Both the position numbers and the translations under genes were made by a program. A stretch of 63,229 nucleotides of DNA from Plakobranchus ocellatus (Eukaryota > Mollusca > Gastropoda > Plakobranchidae): NCBI GenBank assembly GCA_019648995.1, contig BLXT01002056.1, positions 3,629,535 to 3,692,763 on the forward strand. Reading direction: 5' to 3'. The notes beneath the pieces were generated by a model. The model saw nothing but the letters and a program-made list of their open reading frames with translations, did no database searches and was not told the origin of the DNA. Positions 23,800-35,100 of this stretch are shown in pieces (position 1 is the stretch's first letter; the number at the start of each line of letters is the position of its first letter).

Positions 23800-24140
23800 A
23801 TTTACCATCGTTTTGTTCGCGATTTCATTATCAACGCACAACCTCTCACTGATCTTACACGTTCGTCCAGATCAACAAAGGTTACTTGGATTCCTGTTTG
23901 TCAAGACAGTCTGGATAAATTGAAAGCCATCTTTTCTTCCGATCCTGTGCTTAAAACCTGATTTATCCAAACCTTTCATTGTGCAAACAGATGCCTCAAT
24001 TAGGCCTAATTGAAACTTTAAAAGCCACCGGCTATGTTCTGCTGCGGCAACACGACCACCGTTCTCCCTGTTCCTATGCGTCCCGCAGATTGCTTGACAG
24101 ACAAGGACAATGGGTGCCACTTTAAATCTCTTCAATAAGC
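23800..24140 (+). pseudogene. Ty3/gypsy-type LTR retrotransposon pol fragment
   Basis: The plus strand reads RFVRDFIINAQPLTDLTRSS, then STKVTWIPVCQDSLDKLKAI and FSSDPVLK (about 23805-23955). This is the reverse transcriptase to RNase H junction of Ty3/gypsy pol (family form: FAxIAxPLTxLTxK...WTPECQxAFxxLKxxLxxxPVL). A following stretch with frame changes holds a damaged QTDAS box and SRRLLDR-like residues. No LTR, gag or integrase was seen, so it is a short dead scrap. Confidence 0.7.
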
Positions 24141-24199
24141 TCTAAAAAAGAGGTATCCGGTTCCAGAAGCTCCACAATGTAGGCATTTTGTTGCCATTG

Positions 24200-24699
24200 G
24201 TCCCTACAATTATGTATTATCACTATGATATGATCAATATATTTTTTCTAAGGTAAGATAGGAGTGTAATTTCTCAATTTTGTCTTTTAAATAGGGCCTA
24301 CATGGAGATAAATCTTATCTTTGTTACGTATGCCATTTCTGTAACAAATCAAATTAAAAATACTATACGTATACTTACATACTTGTAATTTTGGAAAGTA
24401 ATAGAAATTGTTATGCCATTGTTTATTCATGTTATTGTGAATCTGCTGTTGAATTAATAAATATAATAATGAAAATAATAACAACAGTAATAATATAAAG
24501 AGTTAATGATAATGAACAAAAAAGTTGGGTGTATATGGTACTCAATACAAACTTTTTTCACAATTCAGAGGCCTAAAGTGGTGCTGCAACTCTGAACATC
24601 CACTTATAGGCCATTTGTGATTTTGTTAAAAGTTAAGGAGAAATACGCGGGAAAAAAAAAAAAGAAAGAAAAGATACACCTTTTCTTACCGTTTAATCA

Positions 24700-24760
<61 letters not shown>

Positions 24761-26150
24761 TCTATATATATATTTTTTGTTTTTTTTGTTTTTTTGTTTG
24801 TTCATTTTGTTTTGTAAAACAAGTAAAAAAAGTATACAGAAGAATGTACATGTATTATGTTGAAACCTGAAGCTATCACCAGCCAATGGTCTGTTATTTA
24901 ACAGAATGTCCCGATCATTTTCTACATTAAAAGTTTGCACAACTTACAACGAGGCTGTATCTAGAAAGAGCGGATTTTTGAACTATGTGGTCCACCCTAT
25001 GAAAGGTCTTCATTTCAACTACCGAACTATAAAACCATACATTTTTTAATAGGTGTAGTCTTGTATGTATCTTAATTCAATCAAATCTTTTAAAGAAATC
25101 AATTTCATCTAAATCTAGAATTTATGAATTGAAAGGCTCGAGAACAAGATCTAGATAGTTTTTATATAAATTTTGTTAACTTGGTCTTGATTAACAGAAG
25201 CTATATCTAGTCCTAAGAAAATGTAACAAACCATCATCTTGCTAAGCCACAACATAAAATAAATCTGGGCTAAAATATGCGTCTGTATGTGGGTTAAATT
25301 TAACCATGATGGAAAAGATTTACACATTATAAAAATTCCAATAAAAATATATAGATCCTAGAACAAGAGCTCAGTTCACCTTATCTCGATCCAAATCATT
25401 TGGGCTGAACAAAATCTGGATTAGATTTACTAACATTTTAAAAATGTCAAGCAACCTATATCTAGATTTAATAAAGTTTTTCTTACAATTAATCCAGACG
25501 TTTGAAAGTGAATTTCTTTTAAAATGAAAATATAAGTGCACATCAACACCCAAGCCTGATAGGCCTATATTGAATTTAAGCCAAGGCGTAGATTTAATCC
25601 ATGATAGCTAGCTTGTACCTCATGTAGATTAAATAACAACTTTGATTATAAACAGTGGATCCATTATTTCAATGTTTCAGATGACAGATCACCAATGTGG
25701 AATTTGGAACTTGGTTTTCTCAAACATTTCAAAATAAAGAGCATGCCTGTTTCTCATTTTCTAGGAATTCTACAAGTGACATCGCTCACCATAGAAGTAA
25801 TTTATGCAAGTTGAATCAAAGATGCCAAGTTCTACAAAAACTTTTACGCCTTAGGCCTCGTTATTTCAATATTTGGCACCAAATTAAAGTATCCAAAGAA
25901 GAACAAATCTTGAAAACAGTTGCAAATGCAAACTAATTAGAGTCATACATGCAATTTTTTAAAAATCCACGCCAGATGCAAATGAGCACAATGTTTATGA
26001 TCTCGATTGAGAAAACCGCCAGTTTTAGTCACGAGATCGCTGAGCTATCTGTTGCATGTTCACACTTACAGTCATATTCTAGATCCTCTGGGTCAATCCA
26101 TCGCATATTGTTGCTAAGGCTTCATGTACTTTAAGGGCAGGATTCGGATT
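24200..26150. other. Intergenic, no gene seen
   Basis: It contains the TA microsatellite and several TCTAGAT-type motifs, and no coding signal. Confidence 0.55.
24702..24772. repeat. (TA)n microsatellite
   Basis: A TA tract of about 57 bases with a short interruption (GATC) and then more TA, followed by T-rich TTTTTGTTTTTTTTG sequence. It is self-complementary and able to form a cruciform. Confidence 0.97.
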
Positions 26151-26156
26151 TTTGTG

Positions 26157-26210
26157 AATAGCAAGTCCACAACAAGGTGATCACAGGATTTAAGGCCATC
26201 CGTTAGGCCA
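26157..26210 (-). mobile_element. SINE 3' fragment, same family
   Basis: Only the tail-side part is present (CAAGTCCACAACAAGGTGAT and the following AGGCC...GGCCA on the plus strand). The tRNA-like head is missing. Confidence 0.55.
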
Positions 26211-26237
26211 CAACTCCAAATGAACTACGAAAAGCAT

Positions 26238-26400
26238 TCTTAGATGTAGATTGTTGGCTTCTGCATCCTTACCATAAGATTGTTGCAAGCATAAAGGTCA
26301 CACTCTAGGCCTGAGGTAGAGTCACTCCTTTAAAGTTGCATGTAATTCATTGTTTGCAGGTGAGCCCTACATGCACATACCTATGAGCTGACCATGAGCA
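26238..26400 (+). repeat. Interspersed repeat C, copy 1
   Basis: TTAGATGTAGATTGTTGGCT, then GAGGTAGAGTCACTCC and TTGTTTGCAGGTGAGC align in order with 52681-52840. Confidence 0.5.
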
Positions 26401-26510
26401 TTAATGGCATTGACGTCAAGTTGGGTCCATATCCGAAATATGATGCCCCATGAGATATATCGGTAGCGGACGGTTTCTTTGATTTCTTGCAGTCGGTTAA
26501 CTAAAATTAA

Positions 26511-27353
26511 CTCACCTAGCACCCGCAATTTTTTAGAGTTATGTTCGGCGCCGGAGTTTTGAGGGGTTTTTCAAACATTTCCCATGGCTCTTGTAATTAA
26601 CCGATGTATATGAAATTTGTCCATGTAATAAAACAAAAACTGATCTTTGTAATAAAATGAATTTGAAAAGCTTAGCTGTAAAATTTTTTTATGATGATTT
26701 TTTTTAATTTTACCATTTTGGGGGGTGCCAAACTTTTTAAAACTAAAGCTATAAATTAAGGTAACTAAAGCATATGAAAAAAAAAAACATATTCTATCTC
26801 CATTTTTTGCTCAAGTTTGACTGAGGGAATGAAAGGAAAGGATGTTAGAGTCTTTAAGAGATTTACTCAATAAAATAAGTTAATCCATATTGGTTTTTTT
26901 TATTTATTTATTTTTTTTTTTACTAATTTTAGGCCTAGGTCTAGATTTAGATTTAGACATGGACCTGCCTGATTCAGAATCTGCGCTTGACGATTCTAGA
27001 TCTACAGTAGATCATTTTCGCGGCTTTTTTTTAGCTGTGGTTGGTATTCTGGGTCTTTATCTGAATCTACAACTTCTTCTGATTCGCTCTCAAACATAGC
27101 AAACAGCAGAGAAATCAAGTGTTACCGACCTCAACTCAACTCAATTGATAAACAATGTTTTGATAGAAACTGTAAGTAGTCTTAGAAATAAAATTTGGTA
27201 AAAAAAAAGTAAGCAATTAACTCCCCTACTACTTTCAAAAAAAGTAGCCGCGTTTGTTCTTGTGTCTAGGGTAATTCCTCTACTGATAGAGCCTATGGCA
27301 GCAGAGAAAAAATTATATTGGTAAACCCAAGCAAAAGCCTATACCCGAGTGAG
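26511..27353 (-). mobile_element. Internally deleted, non-autonomous piggyBac-like element
   Basis: The block is flanked by TTAA at 26507-26510 and 27354-27357, the target site of piggyBac elements. Inside both TTAAs the ends read CTCAC. On the minus strand it keeps an acidic N-terminal stretch (VVDSDKDPEYQPQLKK, near 27020-27080). It then jumps to an AT-rich 3' tail (26560-26860) homologous to 890-1130 of the window, where that tail follows a piggyBac transposase. The catalytic region is absent. The terminal repeats match for only about 5 bp, so the exact ends are less sure than the relationship. Confidence 0.6.
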
Positions 27354-27455
27354 TTAATGTATGAAATTACAACACATTACTATAATGAATATATCGAAGA
27401 TGAGGCTCAATACCCTTTAGATGGATAAATAATTAATACAAAATGTTCTTGATAT

Positions 27456-27790
27456 CAAAGTGAAGCAAAAAAAAAAGAAAAAAAAAAAAGAGAGGCTTTC
27501 CTTCCCATCCGCAGAAACCAATATATATCAATAGGATTTTTGCCCACATAGCAATATTCATGGTTGCTCACCAAAATTTTTTCGTGGGGAAAACAGAAGA
27601 TAGTGCATGGCAGGTCTGCTATGTAACAATAAAATTCCATGTGTTTCTCATTTTTCATTCATAAAAAAAATTAAATCTAAAGCCCAATTTTGCCCCAATC
27701 TCTACTGGCCGGCAGAAACTAACATTAAATAAGAAATTATGATTGGCCAACATGCCTGCCACAGCTGGCAATCTTTGCAGTCATATGTGT
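27456..27790 (+). repeat. Interspersed repeat A, copy 1
   Basis: It contains AATTTTTTCGTGGGGAAAAC, then CCCAATCTCTACTGGCCGGC and GATTGGCCAACATGCC. It aligns over about 300 bases with 38400-38715. The family is unnamed and no coding was found. Confidence 0.55.
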
Positions 27791-28582
27791 ATGAGAAGAG
27801 AAACTAAAAATGGAAGGCAAAATGGAAATAAGACTCTCTGTGCATCAAATAAAGGCAGGCATTGTTCAACCATCAGATGGAGAAAGCCAAAATTTAAGAC
27901 CTATATTTTTCAATGTCATTCATTTCAGCCTTTGCCAACATTGGTTGAAATTTTTGGTGCCATACAAAAATGTCGCCACAATAATACCTAATTGCAGCCA
28001 CAAGCAATGCGATTTTCTGGAGGGACAATAAAATAAATATCCACTTAAAATCTGATTTTTGGCGTTACTTTTTGTATCTGTCAAAGCCACATATATATAA
28101 TGTTGAACACATATTTTTATGGACTTTACACATAGATTATTTCATAAATAACCAATGAAGAACAAAAAAGTATATTTTTTTTCCTTTATTACTTAAAAAA
28201 AACCAAAAGAAAGCAAACATTCAATTCATCTCCCTACTGTCAGTGACCTTTATCTGAAGTGTTGGAAAAAAAGCAAAGTATTCAGATTTGGTAAAATTCT
28301 GTTTTAGAGATTTTAGAATTCTTGACTTGGATGTGATGCTCTATGTCGTCAAGTTATGCCACTTATATTTTAATTGATGGGTTGTCTTCTATTTGAAAAG
28401 AGCCGTTTAATTGAGGAAATTATGAAACATTAGGTGTCCAAACAATTGTATGTAAAAATAAAACTACATGTAGTACAATATTTGCCCCAAAACTTCAAAG
28501 ATCAGGGCATCTTTCTGCTGCAAAAAAATTAAGAATATCTTGTTACATCATCTGACTTAAGTACTGTACTTTTCAACTAGTT

Positions 28583-28588
28583 TTTATT
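28583..28588 (-). promoter_or_regulatory. Candidate poly(A) signal for CCT3
   Basis: TTTATT (AATAAA on the gene strand) lies about 400 bases past the CCT3 stop. A second lies at 28185-28190, next to T-rich sequence. These are hexamer matches only. Confidence 0.3.
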
Positions 28589-28983
28589 CAGCACTGGTAA
28601 GTGCCAAGTAGATTTTTAGTTTACTACTGCCACTTTTATGGTAGATCATGTATTTAAAAAGTCATTTTAGCTAAAGTAATGCTGCTATCAATTGTAATCT
28701 CCTAGTGAAGAAGAATTCTCTAAACACCAATCTGAATCAATTCAGAAGCACAAATATAAAAAATATGAAAAGGCGTGAAATTAAATGCTAAAAATGATTT
28801 TGTTCAATGAAGAAAAAGCAACTCTTTCAAGGAGCAATTTCTGTAAAGTACATTTTTCATTCTGACTGCACTTCATTTTTTCAGGTACTACCGCATACAA
28901 TTTACGATCACAGGTAAAAGCAAAACACAGAGCAAAATATTAAAACCAAAAAAAAGAGGTTTTGAAGAAAAAAAAAATTTTCA

Positions 28984-29106
28984 TCAAGGTTCCGGTCCTT
29001 CAGATGCTTGAGGGGCCTCTTGAGGTCCAGAGGAAGGAGCATTCAAGGCATCTTGTTTCTTGACTCCAGACACAATATCATCAATACGCAGTAGCAAGAT
29101 TGCGGT
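28984..29106 (-). CDS. CCT3: CCT3 last coding exon with stop
   Basis: It encodes TAILLLRIDDIVSGVKK followed by a 23-residue tail rich in Ala, Pro, Ser, Gln and Glu (QEAPQASEGPEP at the end), then two TGA codons in tandem. The LLLRIDDIVSG block is the canonical gamma-subunit C-terminus, and the tail is lineage-specific as in other animals. The acceptor is tttatag. Confidence 0.96.
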   Translation of the reverse strand, partial: TAILLLRIDDIVSGVKKQDALNAPSSGPQEAPQASEGPEP

Positions 29107-32100
29107 CTATAAAATAAAAAAATGAAGGAAATATAAGTGTAGTTTACTTAGGCTATTTATCAGTTCAAATTAGTTGCACAAGTAGCTACCCCTAAAAACC
29201 AATTTTCAGAGATAAATGAGGTATTCTCAAAAGTTTGTCCATGAAAATTGGACATTAAGACTGAAAAATGATACTCAATGCCAATCAAAGTTTGAGAATT
29301 GTGCGAAGAAATTATAGTACTTGACATTCAGAAAGTTAAAGTTTTTATAATGATAAAAACCTTTTATTTTGTTAAGGTGCATATAAAATTTAAATTGCGA
29401 CATTTGAAGACATTTTCAGATGTTTTTCTTTAATGATAAATGGCAGACAATATTACCTGTTGTGCTTTATTATCTATATTAAGTTAAGAACCTCATCTCA
29501 ACTTGCTCAGTGTTCACTATTTAAAGGCGACATTTTTCAGGATCTTCTTTTTTAATTGCCCTATCTACATTCATAAACCAATGTCCATGAATTTTTGGCA
29601 TGCAGAAATAAAAAACAGATCTTTGCAATGAATTAAAAATATCTGAAGAAACTTGCATCAATACTTTTACAATATTGTGAAGGAATAAGTAAATTTTGGA
29701 CCACAGAATTTTTGGAGCGAAGCAGCTTATAAGGAAACTAAAACATGAATAAAGATAATGGGGACCTTGTGTTTTTTTTTTTTTTGGCAATGAATGGAAC
29801 TGAATTTAACAAGTTTACAGGCTCTAGACTAAGATCTAGATCTATCAATCTCTGAATTCGAGCTGGTCTCTAGATCTATTCGCCATTTTTTACTCTCCCC
29901 TAAATAATCAGGGTAATTTTTCTTTATCAGAATCAGGCCCACAGACTGAGTTTGAGTTTTTTGTATACAGCCAGTCCACAACAAGGTGAACTCAGGCTTT
30001 CAGGCCCCACGTCAGGCCAGGGTGCCGGTAGCGGGGCTTGAACCCGCGACAGAAGGGTCCCTGCAGATCTCAGGGCGGACTTGCAAGCCACTGTGCTACC
30101 GACGCCCCGGCCCACAGACACAAGAACGTTTCTTTCTTGAGTTGTGTTGACAATTTATGAGAACTAGATCTGGAATGTGCAACTTCTTTGGAATGTAGAT
30201 CTAGGAGCCATGAGATTTTTTGACATTCAGAAGTAGCTCTCTAAAAAAGAATCATAAATAGAAAGACCATCCAGAAACAGCCGTTCTCACAGCTTTTGTA
30301 GGATTTATTTGGGGGGGGGGGTTTAAATGCTTGTGGGGAAAGACTCTGAGAAACTTTCAGGCTTCCCCCACCAGATAAAAGTAAAAAACTTAGGGAGATA
30401 ATCCATTGAAGTGACTTTCAAGGATTACTTGAATATCCTTAGGAATTTGGTTTTCTCAGATTTGTGGCATCATTTGGTGTGGAACATAGCCATATACATT
30501 AGCAAGGTCCAACCAGATGTTATCCTGTCTTTTTTCTACAAATTTGAAAAAAAACTAAATTGTGCTCTCTTTCAAATGCTCAAAAAATATCTAGACAAGG
30601 CATTTCCAAAATAATTTGCAATATGTTAAATAAAAAAAAAGCTGTGTCATTGCAACTTTTTTAGACATTTACAGTAGATTTGAGCCAGTGGTGATAAAAA
30701 ATTTTCCACCATGCTTTAAGAAATTACAAAAAGATGCAGTTATATTGTTAAAAACTTCACAATAATTTGTTGATTGCAGCCAAGTAAATTTTAGATGAAC
30801 ATTAACATATTCACTTACCTCAATAGCAGTTTTGTACACCTGCTGCTTTACACTCAATGGCTCCCAAACACCAAATGATTTCATGTCTACTATTTGACCA
30901 GTTGTACCGTCAATGCCCCATGTTGTGTTGTTAGCCAGAGCATGTTTAGCCTATCAAAAACACAATTTTTAAAACTTAAGCTGACTTTATGCAAGTTTCC
31001 TGCTCAAGCGAATTTTTGAAAATGAAATGTGTAAATGAAACAGAGACTTCTTGCTTTCCAGAAAAGCATTATTGATTAAGCTAAAATCAGGCATGAAGGC
31101 ATAACTTTGTCACTCTGAGAACTTTTTCTTATCCTCATTCAACGTGTACATATATTTCATTATTTTTTTTATATCAAAAGACAAACTTTTACCCAATCAG
31201 ACCTCGATGGTCTCTGGCACAAACAATCTAACTCCAGAGAGACTAATTTTACAGGAGGAGGAAAACTGATTTTCTCAAATAAAACCCACGGATTTGAATT
31301 GGTTTCTGAGTCATAATCTATTTATTGGTGATGCTTTATGTGTTTTTTCTACCATTCAAAAGCAAAATCGCATTAGCAGGAAATTCCTGAGTTAGGTTTG
31401 TGCCCGAGATTATCGATATATTGCAAGGCATGAGTATCTGCTTATATCCAAGGTTCACAGTATACTGATTCTGTTCCAAGATACAAGCTGTTAAATTAGC
31501 ATTTGCAAAAGAAATCTACATTAAAAGCTGTTTGATAAAATGTGTTATATGAGAATCATTAGAACTGATCTCAAAAGATTTTACTCCATAAAGGCTTTCA
31601 AAAAAATTTCTCTTCATGAAACTTACTCCACATCTTCATGATTGTTTTGTGGCAAAAATACTTTTTTCAGTGTAGCCATCTTTTTGTTTTTTTTATTTTC
31701 ACACTCATTCCACTTTTGCCGAAGTCAATTTTGGTATTTTGAAATAAATAAGAAAAACTGTATCACCACAATAACCATAATTCTTTTTCATCATGTGAGT
31801 TTTCACATTAAAAACATGGATTACGCAAACAAAACTAATCAAGAATTATTGAAGAAGATAGAGAAAAAACTGGGGAGTATTATAACGCAAAAAACTCCCT
31901 AAGAGCTGACTTAGGCAAATGTGGAATGAGCATGTCGTAATGAAGTTAAAAACTTACCCTGATTGCAGTTAGAGTTCTTATAGGATTTGCCCCACAGTTT
32001 TGGATAAGGGTCCTTGGGATTATTTCCAAAGCCCTAGAAATGGCCCTGTATGGCCATTGATGTATTCCTGTAATACTCTTGGCCCTGTCGTTCAACGCCT

Positions 32101-35100
32101 AAAAAGAAAAGAAAAAAAAACCACTACAGCAACAGATACCTTAAAACTGTTAAGATGTCAACTATTTGTAAACGATAATCATTTTATGCTTTTTTCAATA
32201 ATTCATTTTTGCTTTTCTTTGCCAGAGGAAACTTGCATATTTCAACCCATCTGCATTTAATAAACTGGATGATGAATAACCTGTTCTATGAACGGCTGAT
32301 TATAACCACCACACCGTGATTCCGGGGATGGGGNNNNNNNNNNNNNNNNNNNNNNNNNNNNNNNNNNNNNNNNNNNNNNNNNNNNNNNNNNNNNNNNNNN
32401 NNNNNNNNNNNNNNNNNNNNNNNNNNNNNNNNNNNNNNNNNNNNNNNNNNNNNNNNNNNNNNNNNNNNNNNNNNNNNNNNNNNNNNNNNNNNNNNNNNNN
32501 NNNNNNNNNNNNNNNNNNNNNNNNNNNNNNNNNNNNNNNNNNNNNNNNNNNNNNNNNNNNNNNNNNNNNNNNNNNNNNNNNNNNNNNNNNNNNNNNNNNN
32601 NNNNNNNNNNNNNNNNNNNNNNNNNNNNNNNNNNNNNNNNNNNNNNNNNNNNNNNNNNNNNNNNNNNNNNNNNNNNNNNNNNNNNNNNNNNNNNNNNNNN
32701 NNNNNNNNNNNNNNNNNNNNNNNNNNNNNNNNNNNNNNNNNNNNNNNNNNNNNNNNNNNNNNNNNNNNNNNNNNNNNNNNNNNNNNNNNNNNNNNNNNNN
32801 NNNNNNNNNNNNNNNNNNNNNNNNNNNNNNNNNNNNNNNNNNNNNNNNNNNNNNNNNNNNNNNNNNNNNNNNNNNNNNNNNNNNNNNNNNNNNNNNNNNN
32901 NNNNNNNNNNNNNNNNNNNNNNNNNNNNNNNNNNNNNNNNNNNNNNNNNNNNNNNNNNNNNNNNNNNNNNNNNNNNNNNNNNNNNNNNNNNNNNNNNNNN
33001 NNNNNNNNNNNNNNNNNNNNNNNNNNNNNNNNNNNNNNNNNNNNNNNNNNNNNNNNNNNNNNNNNNNNNNNNNNNNNNNNNNNNNNNNNNNNNNNNNNNN
33101 NNNNNNNNNNNNNNNNNNNNNNNNNNNNNNNNNNNNCTGAAAAATAAAAGCATAAGTTCATTCTAAAATTAATTCCACGAGTAATCTGGCATTTTTTATG
33201 AGGCTGCTTGTCTGTGTCTCCTAGCCCATCAACCTCTTGTAGGGCCGGTATGTGTGATAGGCTAGAACCAGCAGATTTCAAAACAAATTTGCCAGCCATT
33301 ACGCCCCATGTTTTCTATGAAATTTAAAAGGGTAAACCTACTTTCCAAATGAATTCGCCTCTTTAGATACATTCAAACACTGCTTACACCAATTTCAACT
33401 CAATAATCCTACATTATTCAAAGATTTACTCCTTAACCCTAGGTAGGATCATTAGCTTTAGTTTTTGGTACGGGTAAAAATGAATAGGTAATTGAAATTT
33501 TCAAAAATATAACACGTTTTACTTGGACGAATACCTCATACATCTATAATTTTTTAAAATATTATTTAAAACTGGGACAATAAAAATGAGGAAGTTTGAC
33601 TCCATTCTAAGTGTCTTTTGTGACTCTGAAGTATGCAACAAATTATAAATGAGTTTTTAAAAATGATCAGTTTAATTGAAAGAAATGCATAAATTTGTGC
33701 CATGCAGATAATTGTGCACATATATTTTCATAACTAATATCCTACAACTTAGTTTATCTCTGCCCATACCAATGGCTTGTGATGATGCTTTTAATTAACC
33801 TTTTGCCACATGCACTGCTGAACAGGCAGATGTAGCTTTGGAAACAGAGGAATTTGATTTCTTTTTTTTTTTATAACATTTTGGGACTTCTCTGTGTTAA
33901 TATTTGTGAGGTGGGCAGGAAAAAATCAGGCTCAGGTCACTGTTAATATTTTTACACTTGGAGCCTTTTGAATACTTTCATTTACTCAAAAAGGTAATGA
34001 GAGTATCATCTGTAAACTTACATTATCAATTCACAGGTATCTTTTTCTCACATGTTAAAATCTGGTCAGGTTGAGAGAAAGGTTTTATTTATTCAAAATT
34101 TGTCTTTACATCTTACTGCCACTGCACCTCTTATGCCCAAGCATGGCCATGCAGCACCTATTACTATTATCAGAGCTGCTAATTTACAAGAAGTTATGTG
34201 GAGGGCATTTGACATTGATTTCAGTGGTGCGTCAGTGACCATCAATTTTTCACTAAATCAACAAAATTAAGAACATTTTATCCTTGACTTTGAAGTCCAT
34301 GCTTGTACATGGTGTTTTCTGATAATGCGAACAAATAAAATCATGACACTGACTTCAGTGGCATATATCAATGACCAATCAATTTTTCAATAAATCAGCA
34401 AAATTTAAGATCAAAAGATTTGACTATGAGCTTGAGATATATGCAGAGCTTTCTGATGATACAAACCAATAAATGATGGAATCAGAAAATAAAATTTTAG
34501 GAGCCTTACATGTTAGTGAAATTTGATTAAAATTCTGTTCATCCATAGATACTCAAAAGGGCTTCAGCACCTTCCCTAATACCTCTCTATGCTGTGTTTT
34601 TTTTTTTACAAACATGCGATAGCATCATCCTTCAAGTTGGCACTAATCACTTTGATGGCAGCTATTATACCTTTGGATAATTAAGCTAGCAGTGCATGCC
34701 CACTTTTAATAAACTTTCACTTTATAGGGAAACCTCATTTAATTTTCAAATTATATCAGCTTGTTGCTGAGATTCTGTAGGTCAAAATGAACCCACGCAT
34801 GCTATTTTTTCCCTTTAATTCATAGAAAAGAGGAATACGAGGTATTCTTGGAAAATGAGGCACAAGTTGCATTTTGGACTTTTTGATTTATCAATGCTTT
34901 GTGATATATAGATCTACTCCTCTACACCTCTGCCCTTCTCACTACCTGCTACACAATTAGCATTTTGGTTATTATTATGTGTGTCACATAATTCTGATAG
35001 TGATAGCAAACATGGTTTTCGGTACACAATATGTTATCAAAAAGTTCTGACATTTTGACTTTTGCAAGAATACTATCACTGAACTAGCTTAGGTAAGACA

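Noticed and set aside
24617..24940. Frames with Tyr-Ile repeats on both strands
   Set aside because: These are translations of the (TA)n microsatellite.
30001..30108. Functional tRNA gene
   Set aside because: A and B boxes are present, but no cloverleaf with an anticodon arm fits. A body, tail and target duplication show that it is a SINE.
32257..33299. Long frames of about 270-340 codons
   Set aside because: They are long only because the run of N has no stop codons. The readable parts match nothing.
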